64,000 bases of DNA, taken from NCBI GenBank assembly GCA_029265125.1, contig JAJUJX010000004.1, forward strand, positions 62,001-126,000, written 5' to 3'. Shown piece by piece: positions 54,373 to 62,201 of this stretch (positions within the stretch are counted from its first letter, which is position 1; each line of letters starts with the position of its first letter). The stretch is from Tolumonas sp008015085 (GTDB taxonomy: Bacteria; Pseudomonadota; Gammaproteobacteria; Enterobacterales; Aeromonadaceae). A program made the translations under genes and the position numbers. A model generated the notes under the pieces. The model was not told the origin of the DNA, did not search any database, and saw nothing but the letters and a program-made list of their open reading frames with translations.

Positions 54373-55604
54373 GAGGCAACGTTCTCCAGCGCATTTTCTA
54401 ATTCGTCAAAACAGTTGAGCAGGTTTTCATCTGGCGAAGCGGCATACTGGCGCTGATAGCATAGTTCAAAGACTTCTTTTGGGGACAAAGAGTCGAGCGG
54501 TACCGTCGAAATCAGATCCGCCATTCCCATTCCATGCCCTGAATATTCAGTATGAATACGCGCAAGACGTACCGGTTTATCTGCTAACTCGGCCAAAATA
54601 CGCTCTCGCAGACGCGACTCTGGTTTATCGAGCCTGACTCTAACCTCCAGAAACGGCTGCTGATTGTGCGGTACATCCGGCAAGGTTAACTTAGCCAGTT
54701 CAGAGAGTACGTCATCAAGTGGTTTCGGATTGGCAGGAATACGCAAAATATCGACAACCTTAGGAACCTTGATCTTATCAGTAATGACGATTTGATTGCC
54801 TGAGATAGTCAGTTCAAGCAGCTGATGCGGGTAGTTCTGTTCTGCCAGCGATAATGGCAGAGGCGAGCCGGCATAATGAACACTCTCACTAAGAGACTGA
54901 GCCAGATGGAGATGTCCTAACGCGACATAGTCAGCGCCCGCAAAAACAGATAAAGGCAGAGCGTGCTGGTTGCCACCAAGTACTTTCCGTTCAGATAATT
55001 CAGACAGCTCGCCACGTTGCAGATAAGCATGCCCCATGGCCAGCAACGGTTGCCCATCAGCTCGCTGCGAATCGATATAAGTAAATACCTGTTGGTATAC
55101 ATCCCGCACACCGGTGATCAACTTGTCTTCGTGGTTTTCCGTTTCATCATCCATACGCAGATCAGCGCTGCGTAAAAATGGCACTGCTGCACACCATGCC
55201 TGCACGTCGCCATGGCGATCTTTGAGCGGAATCGTCAGTTTTTCACAATTAAGCGTGCCATTGACATCACGCTCAATAGAGCCGATCAGATGCAGATCAA
55301 AGGATTTTAATAACTCATGTGGTGCGTCAAGCTTTGACGGTGAATCGTGATTCCCGGCAATAATAATGACGTTCAAATGCGGACGTTGCTGACGCAGTGT
55401 AGCCAGAAATTGATAAAACAATTGCCAACTGGTTGCAGAGGGATTTGCGGTATCAAACACATCACCGGCGACCAGCAAACCATCAATATCTCGTTCGGAT
55501 ATTTCACGCATGAGCCAGTCAAGAAAGGAACGGTGTTCGAAATAACGTTCGTGACCGTGTAAACGATGCCCCAAGTGCCAATCGGCGGTATGCAGTAATT
55601 TCAC
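54369..55604 (-). CDS. sbcD: Nuclease subunit SbcD (Mre11-like)
   Basis: 411 residues from the GTG at 55602-55604, which lines up with the family start (KLLHTADWHLGH); a TTG at 55616 would add four residues. Metallophosphoesterase motifs are DWHLGH, GDVFD, GNHDSPSK and the H-containing GH(A/L)HL-type region ALGHLHLAQ. It is the Mn-dependent nuclease of SbcCD. It overlaps sbcC by 4 bp, so the two are coupled. Confidence 0.94.
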   Translation of the reverse strand: MKLLHTADWHLGHRLHGHERYFEHRSFLDWLMREISERDIDGLLVAGDVFDTANPSATSWQLFYQFLATLRQQRPHLNVIIIAGNHDSPSKLDAPHELLKSFDLHLIGSIERDVNGTLNCEKLTIPLKDRHGDVQAWCAAVPFLRSADLRMDDETENHEDKLITGVRDVYQQVFTYIDSQRADGQPLLAMGHAYLQRGELSELSERKVLGGNQHALPLSVFAGADYVALGHLHLAQSLSESVHYAGSPLPLSLAEQNYPHQLLELTISGNQIVITDKIKVPKVVDILRIPANPKPLDDVLSELAKLTLPDVPHNQQPFLEVRVRLDKPESRLRERILAELADKPVRLARIHTEYSGHGMGMADLISTVPLDSLSPKEVFELCYQRQYAASPDENLLNCFDELENALENVAS

Positions 55605-55662
55605 AATGCTCAGCAACAGTTCTGAAGGAATACTCCTAACATGATGACTGAAACTGGTATTT

Positions 55663-56094
55663 TCAAGCGTCGCGACATTCCATCCAGTATTCTTCTAGCT
55701 GCCATACAGGATGTTTATGTGCTTCTTTGATCCTGAATCCCTGCTTCTGGTAAAACTCAATTTCATCGGCATGGTCAGCACAGGCCCGGTGATATAAGAC
55801 CGGATGATTTTTTTTCACCAATCCCAAAAGTTCCTCTGCCAACTGTTGCCGTTGACATGAAGGTTCTACATAGAGCTCCAGCAATTCATCCGCTTTTAAT
55901 GCAACAAATCCCACCAGATGATCCTCATCATCCGCAACCCAGACTTCAGTGCCACATTCCAGTTGCTTACGCATGGATTCCTGCCGGTGCCACCATGTTG
56001 CCGCTGGTAAAAATTCATCGGCGTGCAAAGACGCCTGCAGCCAGATGGCTGTCAGTTGCGGCATATCTTGTGGTTCGCTGCGTCGAATCACCAT
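55663..56094 (-). CDS. GNAT-family acetyltransferase
   Basis: 143 residues, one GNAT domain. ADDEDHLVGFVALKADELLELYVEPSCQRQQLAEELL contains the core beta-4 strand and an acetyl-CoA loop, here in the altered form QRQQLAEEL in place of the usual Q/R-x-x-G-x-G/A, and YQKQGFRI is the typical C-terminal motif. The substrate is unknown. Ribosome site GGAG lies 8 nt before the ATG. It precedes sbcD on the same strand; rdgC is divergent. Confidence 0.82.
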   Translation of the reverse strand: MVIRRSEPQDMPQLTAIWLQASLHADEFLPAATWWHRQESMRKQLECGTEVWVADDEDHLVGFVALKADELLELYVEPSCQRQQLAEELLGLVKKNHPVLYHRACADHADEIEFYQKQGFRIKEAHKHPVWQLEEYWMECRDA

Positions 56095-56258
56095 GATTTA
56101 CTCCAAGTTAACCTTGACTTTAAGTTTACTAATCCACCGGAAAGAGGTTGTCAGGCGGTTATCAGGTTGTGAAACAGCTCCGCTTTTTATCCGGGGAATG
56201 CCGAAGCGATCACAATGCTGTTAGAATGCGTTTTCCATGAAACATGACAGAGGTCGCC

Positions 56259-57167
56259 ATGTGGTTTAAAAACCTGCAACTGTATCGCTTTACTCGTCCT
56301 TTTGAACACACTGCAGACAGCCTGGAAAAAATGCTGCAGAGCCATTTGTTTACCCCCTGTGGCAATCAGGACATGAGCAAATTCGGTTGGGTTTCCCCAT
56401 TGGGAAGACATGCGGAAGTGCTGGTACACGAAGCGCAGGGCCAACTGTTGTTATGCGCAAGAAAAGAAGAAAAGATGCTGCCAGCCTCCGTCATCAAAGA
56501 CACACTGCAAGATAAGATCGACGAGATGGAAGCAGCACAAGGCCGCGCGCTGAAGAAAAAAGAGAAAGAAGCGCTGAAGGAAGAGATCCTGCACACCCTG
56601 TTGCCTCGTGCTTTTACCCGCTCTAGCCAGACATTCCTGTGGATCAATCCGACAGAAAAATATCTGGTTGTCGATGCCGGCTCAGCGAAAAAAGCCGATG
56701 ACGTGCTCTCTTTATTGCGTAAATGTACGGGTAGCCTGCCCGTCGTGCCATTTGCCCTGCAGAATCCACCGGAAATCACCATGACCGAATGGCTGAATGA
56801 CGGCGCGGCACCTGGTGGTTTCGTGTTGGAAGATGAAGCCGAATTACGCTCCGCTCTGGAGCATGGTGGCATCATCCGCTGTAAAGAGCAGGATCTGGTG
56901 ACCGAAGAGATCAAAGCACATCTGCTGGCCGATAAAATGGTCACCAAACTGGCGCTGAACTGGTCTGATACCGTCAGCTTTGTATTGGCAGACGATCTGT
57001 CCATCAAACGTCTAAAATTCAGTGAAGAACTGCGCGAACAGAATGACGATGTACTCTCAGAAGATCACACCGCCCGTCTGGATGCCGACTTCGCACTCAT
57101 GACCGGCGAACTGGCAAAATTCGTTCCGGAGCTGATCAAGGCGCTGGGCGGAGAAAAAGCGGAATAA
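56259..57167 (+). CDS. rdgC: Recombination-associated protein RdgC
   Basis: 302 residues from the ATG at 56259 (MWFKNLQLYRFTRPF), close to the 303 of E. coli; an ATG at 56244 is possible but lacks conservation. It forms a ring-like dimer on DNA and limits RecA activity in known species. NQDMSKFGWVSPLG and FLWINPTEKYLVVDAGSAKKADDV are family stretches. rdgC near sbcDC-phoBR matches the E. coli neighbourhood. A terminator follows. Confidence 0.95.
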   Translation: MWFKNLQLYRFTRPFEHTADSLEKMLQSHLFTPCGNQDMSKFGWVSPLGRHAEVLVHEAQGQLLLCARKEEKMLPASVIKDTLQDKIDEMEAAQGRALKKKEKEALKEEILHTLLPRAFTRSSQTFLWINPTEKYLVVDAGSAKKADDVLSLLRKCTGSLPVVPFALQNPPEITMTEWLNDGAAPGGFVLEDEAELRSALEHGGIIRCKEQDLVTEEIKAHLLADKMVTKLALNWSDTVSFVLADDLSIKRLKFSEELREQNDDVLSEDHTARLDADFALMTGELAKFVPELIKALGGEKAE

Positions 57168-57207
57168 TCGCATTCATTAAGATCCAAACCAGATAAAAAT
57201 ACTGAAT

Positions 57208-57243
57208 AAAACAGCGGAAATGAGAATTTCATCCCGCTGTTTT
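57208..57243 (+). terminator. Terminator after rdgC
   Basis: A 10-bp stem AAAACAGCGG/CCGCTGTTTT (57208-57217 with 57234-57243) with a 16-nt loop that can fold further (GAAATG/CATTTC-like), ending in TTTTT. Confidence 0.82.
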
Positions 57244-57365
57244 TACAGATATATCTTTAATACCCCTTTCCAGAGTACAATCCGCGCGCACAAGCCATTA
57301 GGCCGCATGCACGGTGCCATCAGGTGGCATCTTACTGACCTGTGATCAGACCAAGAGAGAACACA

Positions 57366-58730
57366 ATGTTTAAACCAGAATTACTGTCTCCGGCGGGTAC
57401 GCTGAAGAACATGCGTTATGCCTATGCGTATGGCGCCGATGCCGTTTATGCTGGCCAGCCACGTTACAGCCTACGGGTACGCAACAACGAATTTGATCAT
57501 GCAAATCTGCAACTAGGGATCAATGAAGCGCATTCCTTGGGTAAAAAGTTGTATGTAGTAGCGAATATACAGCCACATAACTCCAAGCTGAAAACCTTCG
57601 TGCGTGATATGAAGCCGGTCGTTGATATGGGGCCGGATGCGTTGATCATGTCCGACCCTGGCCTGATTATGCTGGTGCGGGAACATTTCCCAGACATGCC
57701 AGTGCATTTATCTGTACAGGCAAATGCGGTCAACTGGGCAACAGTCAAATTCTGGGAAAAAATGGGGCTGGAACGTGTCATTCTGTCACGTGAACTCTCC
57801 ATTGAAGAGATTGAAGAAATCCGCCAGCAATGCCCGGATATTGAGCTGGAAGTTTTTGTTCATGGCGCACTGTGTATGGCTTATTCAGGTCGTTGCCTGC
57901 TATCCGGCTATTTGAACAAGCGCGACCCGAATCAGGGTACCTGTACCAATGCCTGCCGTTGGGAATACAACGTGCATGAAGGCAAACAGGATGATGTGGG
58001 CCAGATCGTGCACAAGCAAGAACCTATCCCGGTCAAGGTTGAGCCGACTCTCGGGATTGGGGCGCCAAGCGATGCAGTTGTCTTGCTGGAAGAGAAAAAC
58101 CGTCCGGGTGAATTTATGACCGCGTTCGAAGATGAACACGGCACCTACATTATGAACTCCCGTGATCTGCGTGCTATTCAGCATGTGGAACGCCTGACTA
58201 AACTGGGTGTCCATTCACTCAAAATTGAAGGCCGTACAAAATCGTTCTACTACTGCGCTCGCACTGCACAAGTATACCGTCAGGCAATTGATGACGCTGT
58301 CGCCGGTAAGCCGTTTAACCCTGATCTGATGAAGACACTGGAAAATCTGGCGCACCGTGGCTACACCGAGGGATTCCTTCGCCGTCATGTGCATTCCGAT
58401 TATCAGAACTACGATTATGGTTATTCGGTATCAGACAGCCAGCAGTTCGTTGGTGAGGTACTGGAGCGTACAACCAATGGCATGGCAAAGATTGCTGTGA
58501 AAAATAAATTCCTGCTGGGTAACAGCATGGAGCTGATGACGCCTCAGGGCAATGTCAGTTTTGCTCTGTCTCATCTGGAAAATAAAAAAGGTGAACAGAT
58601 TGATGTTGCACCTGGTGATGGCCATATCGTGCAGATCCCCGTGCCGGATAATATCAATCTGGATTACGCCATTTTATTGCGTAATCTGAACGAAGCAGAG
58701 ACAACCCGTCAGCCGCACGTGGTGGCATAA
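57366..58730 (+). CDS. trhP: tRNA 5-hydroxyuridine synthesis protein TrhP (YegQ, U32 family)
   Basis: 454 residues from the ATG at 57366 (MFKPELLSPAGTLKNMRYAYAYG), nearly the E. coli YegQ start; an in-frame start at 57342 lacks support. U32 motifs GADAVYAGQPRYSLR, EVFVHGALCMAYSGRCLLSGY and NQGTCTNACRWEY hold the Fe-S cysteines. TrhP makes ho5U at tRNA position 34, known to be a prephenate-dependent route that does not need oxygen. It belongs to the same family as UbiU and UbiV in this window. A ferredoxin gene follows after 2 bp. Confidence 0.94.
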   Translation: MFKPELLSPAGTLKNMRYAYAYGADAVYAGQPRYSLRVRNNEFDHANLQLGINEAHSLGKKLYVVANIQPHNSKLKTFVRDMKPVVDMGPDALIMSDPGLIMLVREHFPDMPVHLSVQANAVNWATVKFWEKMGLERVILSRELSIEEIEEIRQQCPDIELEVFVHGALCMAYSGRCLLSGYLNKRDPNQGTCTNACRWEYNVHEGKQDDVGQIVHKQEPIPVKVEPTLGIGAPSDAVVLLEEKNRPGEFMTAFEDEHGTYIMNSRDLRAIQHVERLTKLGVHSLKIEGRTKSFYYCARTAQVYRQAIDDAVAGKPFNPDLMKTLENLAHRGYTEGFLRRHVHSDYQNYDYGYSVSDSQQFVGEVLERTTNGMAKIAVKNKFLLGNSMELMTPQGNVSFALSHLENKKGEQIDVAPGDGHIVQIPVPDNINLDYAILLRNLNEAETTRQPHVVA

Positions 58731-58732
58731 CA

Positions 58733-58987
58733 ATGTCATTACTGATCACCGAGGCTTGTACTAACTGTGATATGTGCGAGCCGGAATGTCCTAATCAGGC
58801 CATTTATATGGGCGACAAGGTATATGAAATCATGCCTGATCGCTGTACCGAATGCGTGGGCTTCTATGAGGAGCCCACCTGTGTACGGGTATGTCCGATC
58901 AACTGTATCATCAGTGATCCCGCACATCCGGAATCAGAACTGGAATTGCTTAACAAATTTATATCGCTCTATGAGAAAGGAGATTAA
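58733..58987 (+). CDS. yfhL: YfhL-type 2[4Fe-4S] ferredoxin
   Basis: 84 residues. Cysteines at 9, 12, 15 and 19 (CTNCDMCEPEC) and a second set at 38, 41, 50 and 54 (CTEC...CVRVC) bind two [4Fe-4S] clusters, with the insert between them that marks the YfhL/Allochromatium-type ferredoxins. It lies 2 bp after trhP and touches the next gene, so it probably serves as redox partner of TrhP. E. coli yfhL lies near the isc region, so this location is different. Confidence 0.93.
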   Translation: MSLLITEACTNCDMCEPECPNQAIYMGDKVYEIMPDRCTECVGFYEEPTCVRVCPINCIISDPAHPESELELLNKFISLYEKGD

Positions 58988-59230
58988 ATGGAACTCGTCA
59001 CCATTTATGGCAAACCCGACTGCCCTTACTGTGAGATGGCGGTAAAACTGTGTGAAGAAAAAGACTTCGCGTTTACCTACATCGATCTGTTTGCAACCGG
59101 CATGACGGTTGCCGATCTGCAGAAAAAAGTAGGACAGCCTGTACGTACCGTACCGCAGATTTTTGTTGGTAAAAAACACATTGGCGGTTATACCGATTTT
59201 TACAAAGCGGTAACCGAAAACCTATTGTGA
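58988..59230 (+). CDS. grxA: Glutaredoxin, GrxA-like
   Basis: 80 residues. The active site is CPYC (Cys12, Cys15); TVPQIFV and GGYTDF are the glutathione-binding motifs. It resembles GrxA more than GrxC (ITKEDLQ-like TVADLQKKVGQPV). It reduces disulfides or glutathionylated proteins. It starts the base after the ferredoxin stop, third in trhP-yfhL-grxA. Confidence 0.9.
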   Translation: MELVTIYGKPDCPYCEMAVKLCEEKDFAFTYIDLFATGMTVADLQKKVGQPVRTVPQIFVGKKHIGGYTDFYKAVTENLL

Positions 59231-59308
59231 TCCAGCCAGTTACAGCTGAACTCTGTGGCACGGATGCCGCAGCGAATATCCGGTATTTCATTTTTTCCTA
59301 AAAGAACA

Positions 59309-59337
59309 TTGCCTGTTTACGCCCCTCGCCCTATAAT
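59309..59337 (+). promoter_or_regulatory. suhB promoter
   Basis: TTGCCT (59309-59314) and a perfect TATAAT (59332-59337) are separated by 17 nt. suhB begins 51 nt downstream. This is a strong sigma-70-type match. Confidence 0.75.
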
Positions 59338-59387
59338 CGCCGCCGTTTTCTAATCCCCGTTCTTTAACATCCAGTGGTGAATCCATT

Positions 59388-60191
59388 ATGCATCCCATGC
59401 TGAATATTGCTATCCGCGCTGCCCGTAGTGCTGGCCAGGTTATTGTGAAAAATTTTGCAGATCCAAGCAAAATTGAAACCATGCAAAAAGCGATGAACGA
59501 TTTTGTTACCAACGTTGATCGTGAAGCGGAAAACGTGATCATTCAGACTATCAAAAAATCCTACCCTGACCACTCTATCGTGGCTGAGGAAAGTGGTCTG
59601 ACTAGCGGTAAAGATGCTGACTACCAATGGATCATCGACCCACTGGATGGCACTACTAACTTCGTAAAAGGCATTCCTCACTTCGCTGTTTCTATCGCGC
59701 TGCGCATTAAAGGCCGCACCGAAGTAGGCGTGGTTTATGATCCAATCCGTGATGAACTGTTCACTGCTTCTCGTGGCGCTGGCGCTCAGCTGAACGGCTA
59801 CCGTATCCGTTGTGGCAATGCCAAAGATTTAGGTGGTTGTGTGCTGGCAACGGCATTCCCGCACCGTCACCGTCACCACTACCAGTCATTCCTGACCATG
59901 TTCAACAACATCTTCCAGGAATGCGCGGATATCCGTCGTGCTGGTACCGCTAGTCTGGACCTGGCTTACGTAGCAGCAGGCCGTATGGATGGTTACTGGG
60001 AACTGGGCCTGAAGCCTTGGGATCTGGCAGCAGGCGAACTGATTGCCCGTGAAGCCGGTGCTATCGTGACTGATTTTGCTGGTGGTCATAACTACGACAA
60101 TAGCGGCAATATCGTTTGCGGTAACCCACGCGTGGTGAAATCCATGCTGGCGAAAATCCGTGACGAACTGCCAGAATCGCTGGCTAAATAA
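59388..60191 (+). CDS. suhB: Inositol-1-monophosphatase SuhB
   Basis: 267 residues. The inositol-phosphatase motifs are VAEESG, DPLDGTTNFVKGIPHFAVSIAL (metal-binding DPLDGT) and WDLAAGELIAREAGA. In E. coli SuhB also joins transcription antitermination at rRNA operons through NusA. It stands alone with a good promoter. A hairpin (60206-60231) without a T run overlaps the end of the convergent transporter gene. Confidence 0.95.
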   Translation: MHPMLNIAIRAARSAGQVIVKNFADPSKIETMQKAMNDFVTNVDREAENVIIQTIKKSYPDHSIVAEESGLTSGKDADYQWIIDPLDGTTNFVKGIPHFAVSIALRIKGRTEVGVVYDPIRDELFTASRGAGAQLNGYRIRCGNAKDLGGCVLATAFPHRHRHHYQSFLTMFNNIFQECADIRRAGTASLDLAYVAAGRMDGYWELGLKPWDLAAGELIAREAGAIVTDFAGGHNYDNSGNIVCGNPRVVKSMLAKIRDELPESLAK

Positions 60192-60210
60192 ACGGCTATT
60201 CAGAAATGAG

Positions 60211-61362
60211 CTACCTCTTGTGGTAGCTCATCTGAACCACAATTCCCACCACTAATCCCCAGAACGCAGAACCTATCCCCCATAATGTCAGCCCACTGGC
60301 AGTGACCAGAAAAGTCAACAATGCAGCTTCGCGCTGATGCTCATTCTCTAATGCAGAATGCAAACTGGCACCAATAGTTCCGAACAAGGCGATACCTGCA
60401 ACACCCATGATTAATGCCTGAGGCAACACAGCAAATAAGCTAACAATACTGGCACCGAAAACGCCGGCGATCAGATAACCGATACCAGCAAAAACTGCTG
60501 CTTTATAGCGTTGTTTAGGGTCTTCATGTGCTTCAGGTCCCATGCAGATCGCAGCTGTGATTGCCGCTAGGTTAATGGCATAACACCCCAGCGGAGCAAG
60601 TATCAGATTGATAATGCCCGTCACAGAAAGTGAAGCAGAAACCGGGGCCTGATACCCATTTGCCCGCATCACAGCAACACCCGGCAGGTTCTGTGAAGCC
60701 ATCGTGACAATAAACAACGGCAAACCAACTCCAAGTAAAGTTGGAATATCAAGATCAGGCCAGGTAAAGACTGGTATCGCAATGGATAAAGTCTGCTCAT
60801 TGCCTTGCAGTAAATGTTGCTGCCAAGCAAGCAGGCTACCCACCAGTAATACAAGCAAGATCGCATAACGCGGATAAAGCCGCTTAGCCAGCAGATAAGC
60901 CAGTAGCATGCTGATAATCAATACCGGTTGTATGGCTAGCTGCTCAAACACGTTCATGCCAAACCGGACCAATACACCTGCTAGCATAGCTGCCGCAAGT
61001 CCGGTCGGTATTTTATGCATTAGTCGGGCAAATAGCCCGGTAACACCACAAAGAGTGATCAGCAAAGCGGAGACTAAAAAAGCTCCGGTTGCCAGTTGTG
61101 GTGTAATCCCATGCAAACTACCAATCAGCAAGGCAGCGCCTGGTGTTGACCAGGCCGTCAATACCGGCTGCCGATAATATAATGACAGCACGATCGAACT
61201 GAGTCCTGAACCAATACACAAAGCAAACACCCAGGAGCTAGTCAATTGTGAACTGGCTCCCGTCATGCTATTAGCCGCCTGAAAGATCAATGCGACAGAG
61301 CTACTGAAACCAACGAGATTAGCGACCAGCCCCGCTACCGGTAAACTAAATGCAAATCGCAT
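60211..61362 (-). CDS. BenE-family transporter (benzoate/H+ symporter-like)
   Basis: About 383 residues from the ATG at 61360-61362 (MRFAFSLPVAGLVANLVGFSSSVALIFQAA); an ATG at 61371 is in frame and AAGG lies at its edge. About 12 membrane segments are visible. GMNVFEQLAIQPVLI and the ending GSAFWGLVVGIVVQM fit the BenE group. The substrate is not certain: homologues such as YdcO are poorly characterised. It is divergent from an XRE-cupin regulator with paired operator-like repeats between them, so it is a likely target. Confidence 0.83.
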   Translation of the reverse strand: MRFAFSLPVAGLVANLVGFSSSVALIFQAANSMTGASSQLTSSWVFALCIGSGLSSIVLSLYYRQPVLTAWSTPGAALLIGSLHGITPQLATGAFLVSALLITLCGVTGLFARLMHKIPTGLAAAMLAGVLVRFGMNVFEQLAIQPVLIISMLLAYLLAKRLYPRYAILLVLLVGSLLAWQQHLLQGNEQTLSIAIPVFTWPDLDIPTLLGVGLPLFIVTMASQNLPGVAVMRANGYQAPVSASLSVTGIINLILAPLGCYAINLAAITAAICMGPEAHEDPKQRYKAAVFAGIGYLIAGVFGASIVSLFAVLPQALIMGVAGIALFGTIGASLHSALENEHQREAALLTFLVTASGLTLWGIGSAFWGLVVGIVVQMSYHKR

Positions 61363-61423
61363 CTGTGACATCCTTATCCGAGATCCAGCCATCCGATTGC
61401 TGTTACTGCCAGATCGATTTATT

Positions 61424-61482
61424 CTTGTGCGCTATAACGCTCAAATTAACACACTTCAGCCTTGTGCGCTATAACGCACAAA
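61424..61482. promoter_or_regulatory. Twin operator-like repeats between transporter and XRE-cupin gene
   Basis: A 22-bp sequence occurs at 61424-61445 and again at 61461-61482 with a single base difference. The second copy contains the perfect palindrome TTGTGCGCTATAACGCACAA; the first is the same with one changed base. The repeats are 37 bp apart start to start. Each contains TATAAC, so a -10 may lie inside the operator. They probably bind the adjacent regulator and control both divergent genes. Confidence 0.7.
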
Positions 61483-61511
61483 CTAAGTTCAATCTGCTGC
61501 CGAGGGATAAA

Positions 61512-62075
61512 ATGCAGGATCTGGCCCGTCACATTTCAGTAACGCTTCAATTGCTGCGCAAGCAGCGCGGCTGGAGTCTGGACAAAACAGCAGCTGCAAC
61601 CGGAGTCAGCAAAGCGATGCTTGGTCAAATTGAACGCGGTGAATCCAGCCCGACCGTGGCAACACTCTGGAAAATTGCGACCGGTTTTGAAACCTCATTT
61701 TCAGCATTTCTGGAGCCCTCACCCACCAGTAATATCTGGAGACAAGAGGTTAACCCGTCACTACAGGCAGTGAATAACAGTGATATCACCGCAACAGCGA
61801 TCATCCCCTATGATCAGGACATGAAGTTTGAGTTACTGATGGTATCCATCCCTGCCGGGCTGGAATATCTGTCTGCGGCACATGCCATGGGAGTCATGGA
61901 ACATGTCATTCCGTTAAACGGTACTTTAGACGTGATGACGGATGGCGCATGGCAATCATTAAAAGCTGGAGATGCTATCCGTTTTGACGCTTCACATACG
62001 CATGGTTACCGGAATAATTCAGCCCACACAGTTAATTTTCATAACCTGATCTGTTACACCGGATCGCCGGAATAA
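61512..62075 (+). CDS. XRE-family regulator with cupin domain
   Basis: 187 residues from the ATG at 61512 with GAGG a few nt upstream; earlier in-frame starts would run through the operator repeats. The helix-turn-helix is about residues 8-60 (LQLLRKQRGWSLDKTAAATGVSKAMLGQIERGESSPTVATLWKIA-type). The C-terminal cupin barrel is about 105-180 (HVIPLNGTLDVMTDG, RFDASHTHGYRN), likely the ligand sensor. It probably represses itself and the BenE-like transporter. Confidence 0.86.
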   Translation: MQDLARHISVTLQLLRKQRGWSLDKTAAATGVSKAMLGQIERGESSPTVATLWKIATGFETSFSAFLEPSPTSNIWRQEVNPSLQAVNNSDITATAIIPYDQDMKFELLMVSIPAGLEYLSAAHAMGVMEHVIPLNGTLDVMTDGAWQSLKAGDAIRFDASHTHGYRNNSAHTVNFHNLICYTGSPE

Positions 62076-62201
62076 ATACACTGAAATTTATATCTGGCTT
62101 AGAAAATTACACTCTTCTCTTTTGTTTCAAAAAAGCCGGAGCTTATCAAAGCTATACTTTGAATAACCGGTTGAACCAGCGCCATCCTGTCTGTTTCAAC
62201 G

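Noticed and set aside
57288..57365. Structured leader of trhP as a possible riboswitch
   Set aside because: Several short palindromes (such as TGCCA/TGGCA) are present, but no known riboswitch fold or terminator could be recognised.
60206..60231. Hairpin ATGAGCTACC/GGTAGCTCAT after suhB as a terminator
   Set aside because: The stem is good but no T run follows on the suhB side, and it overlaps the stop codon of the convergent transporter gene, so I did not list it as a terminator.
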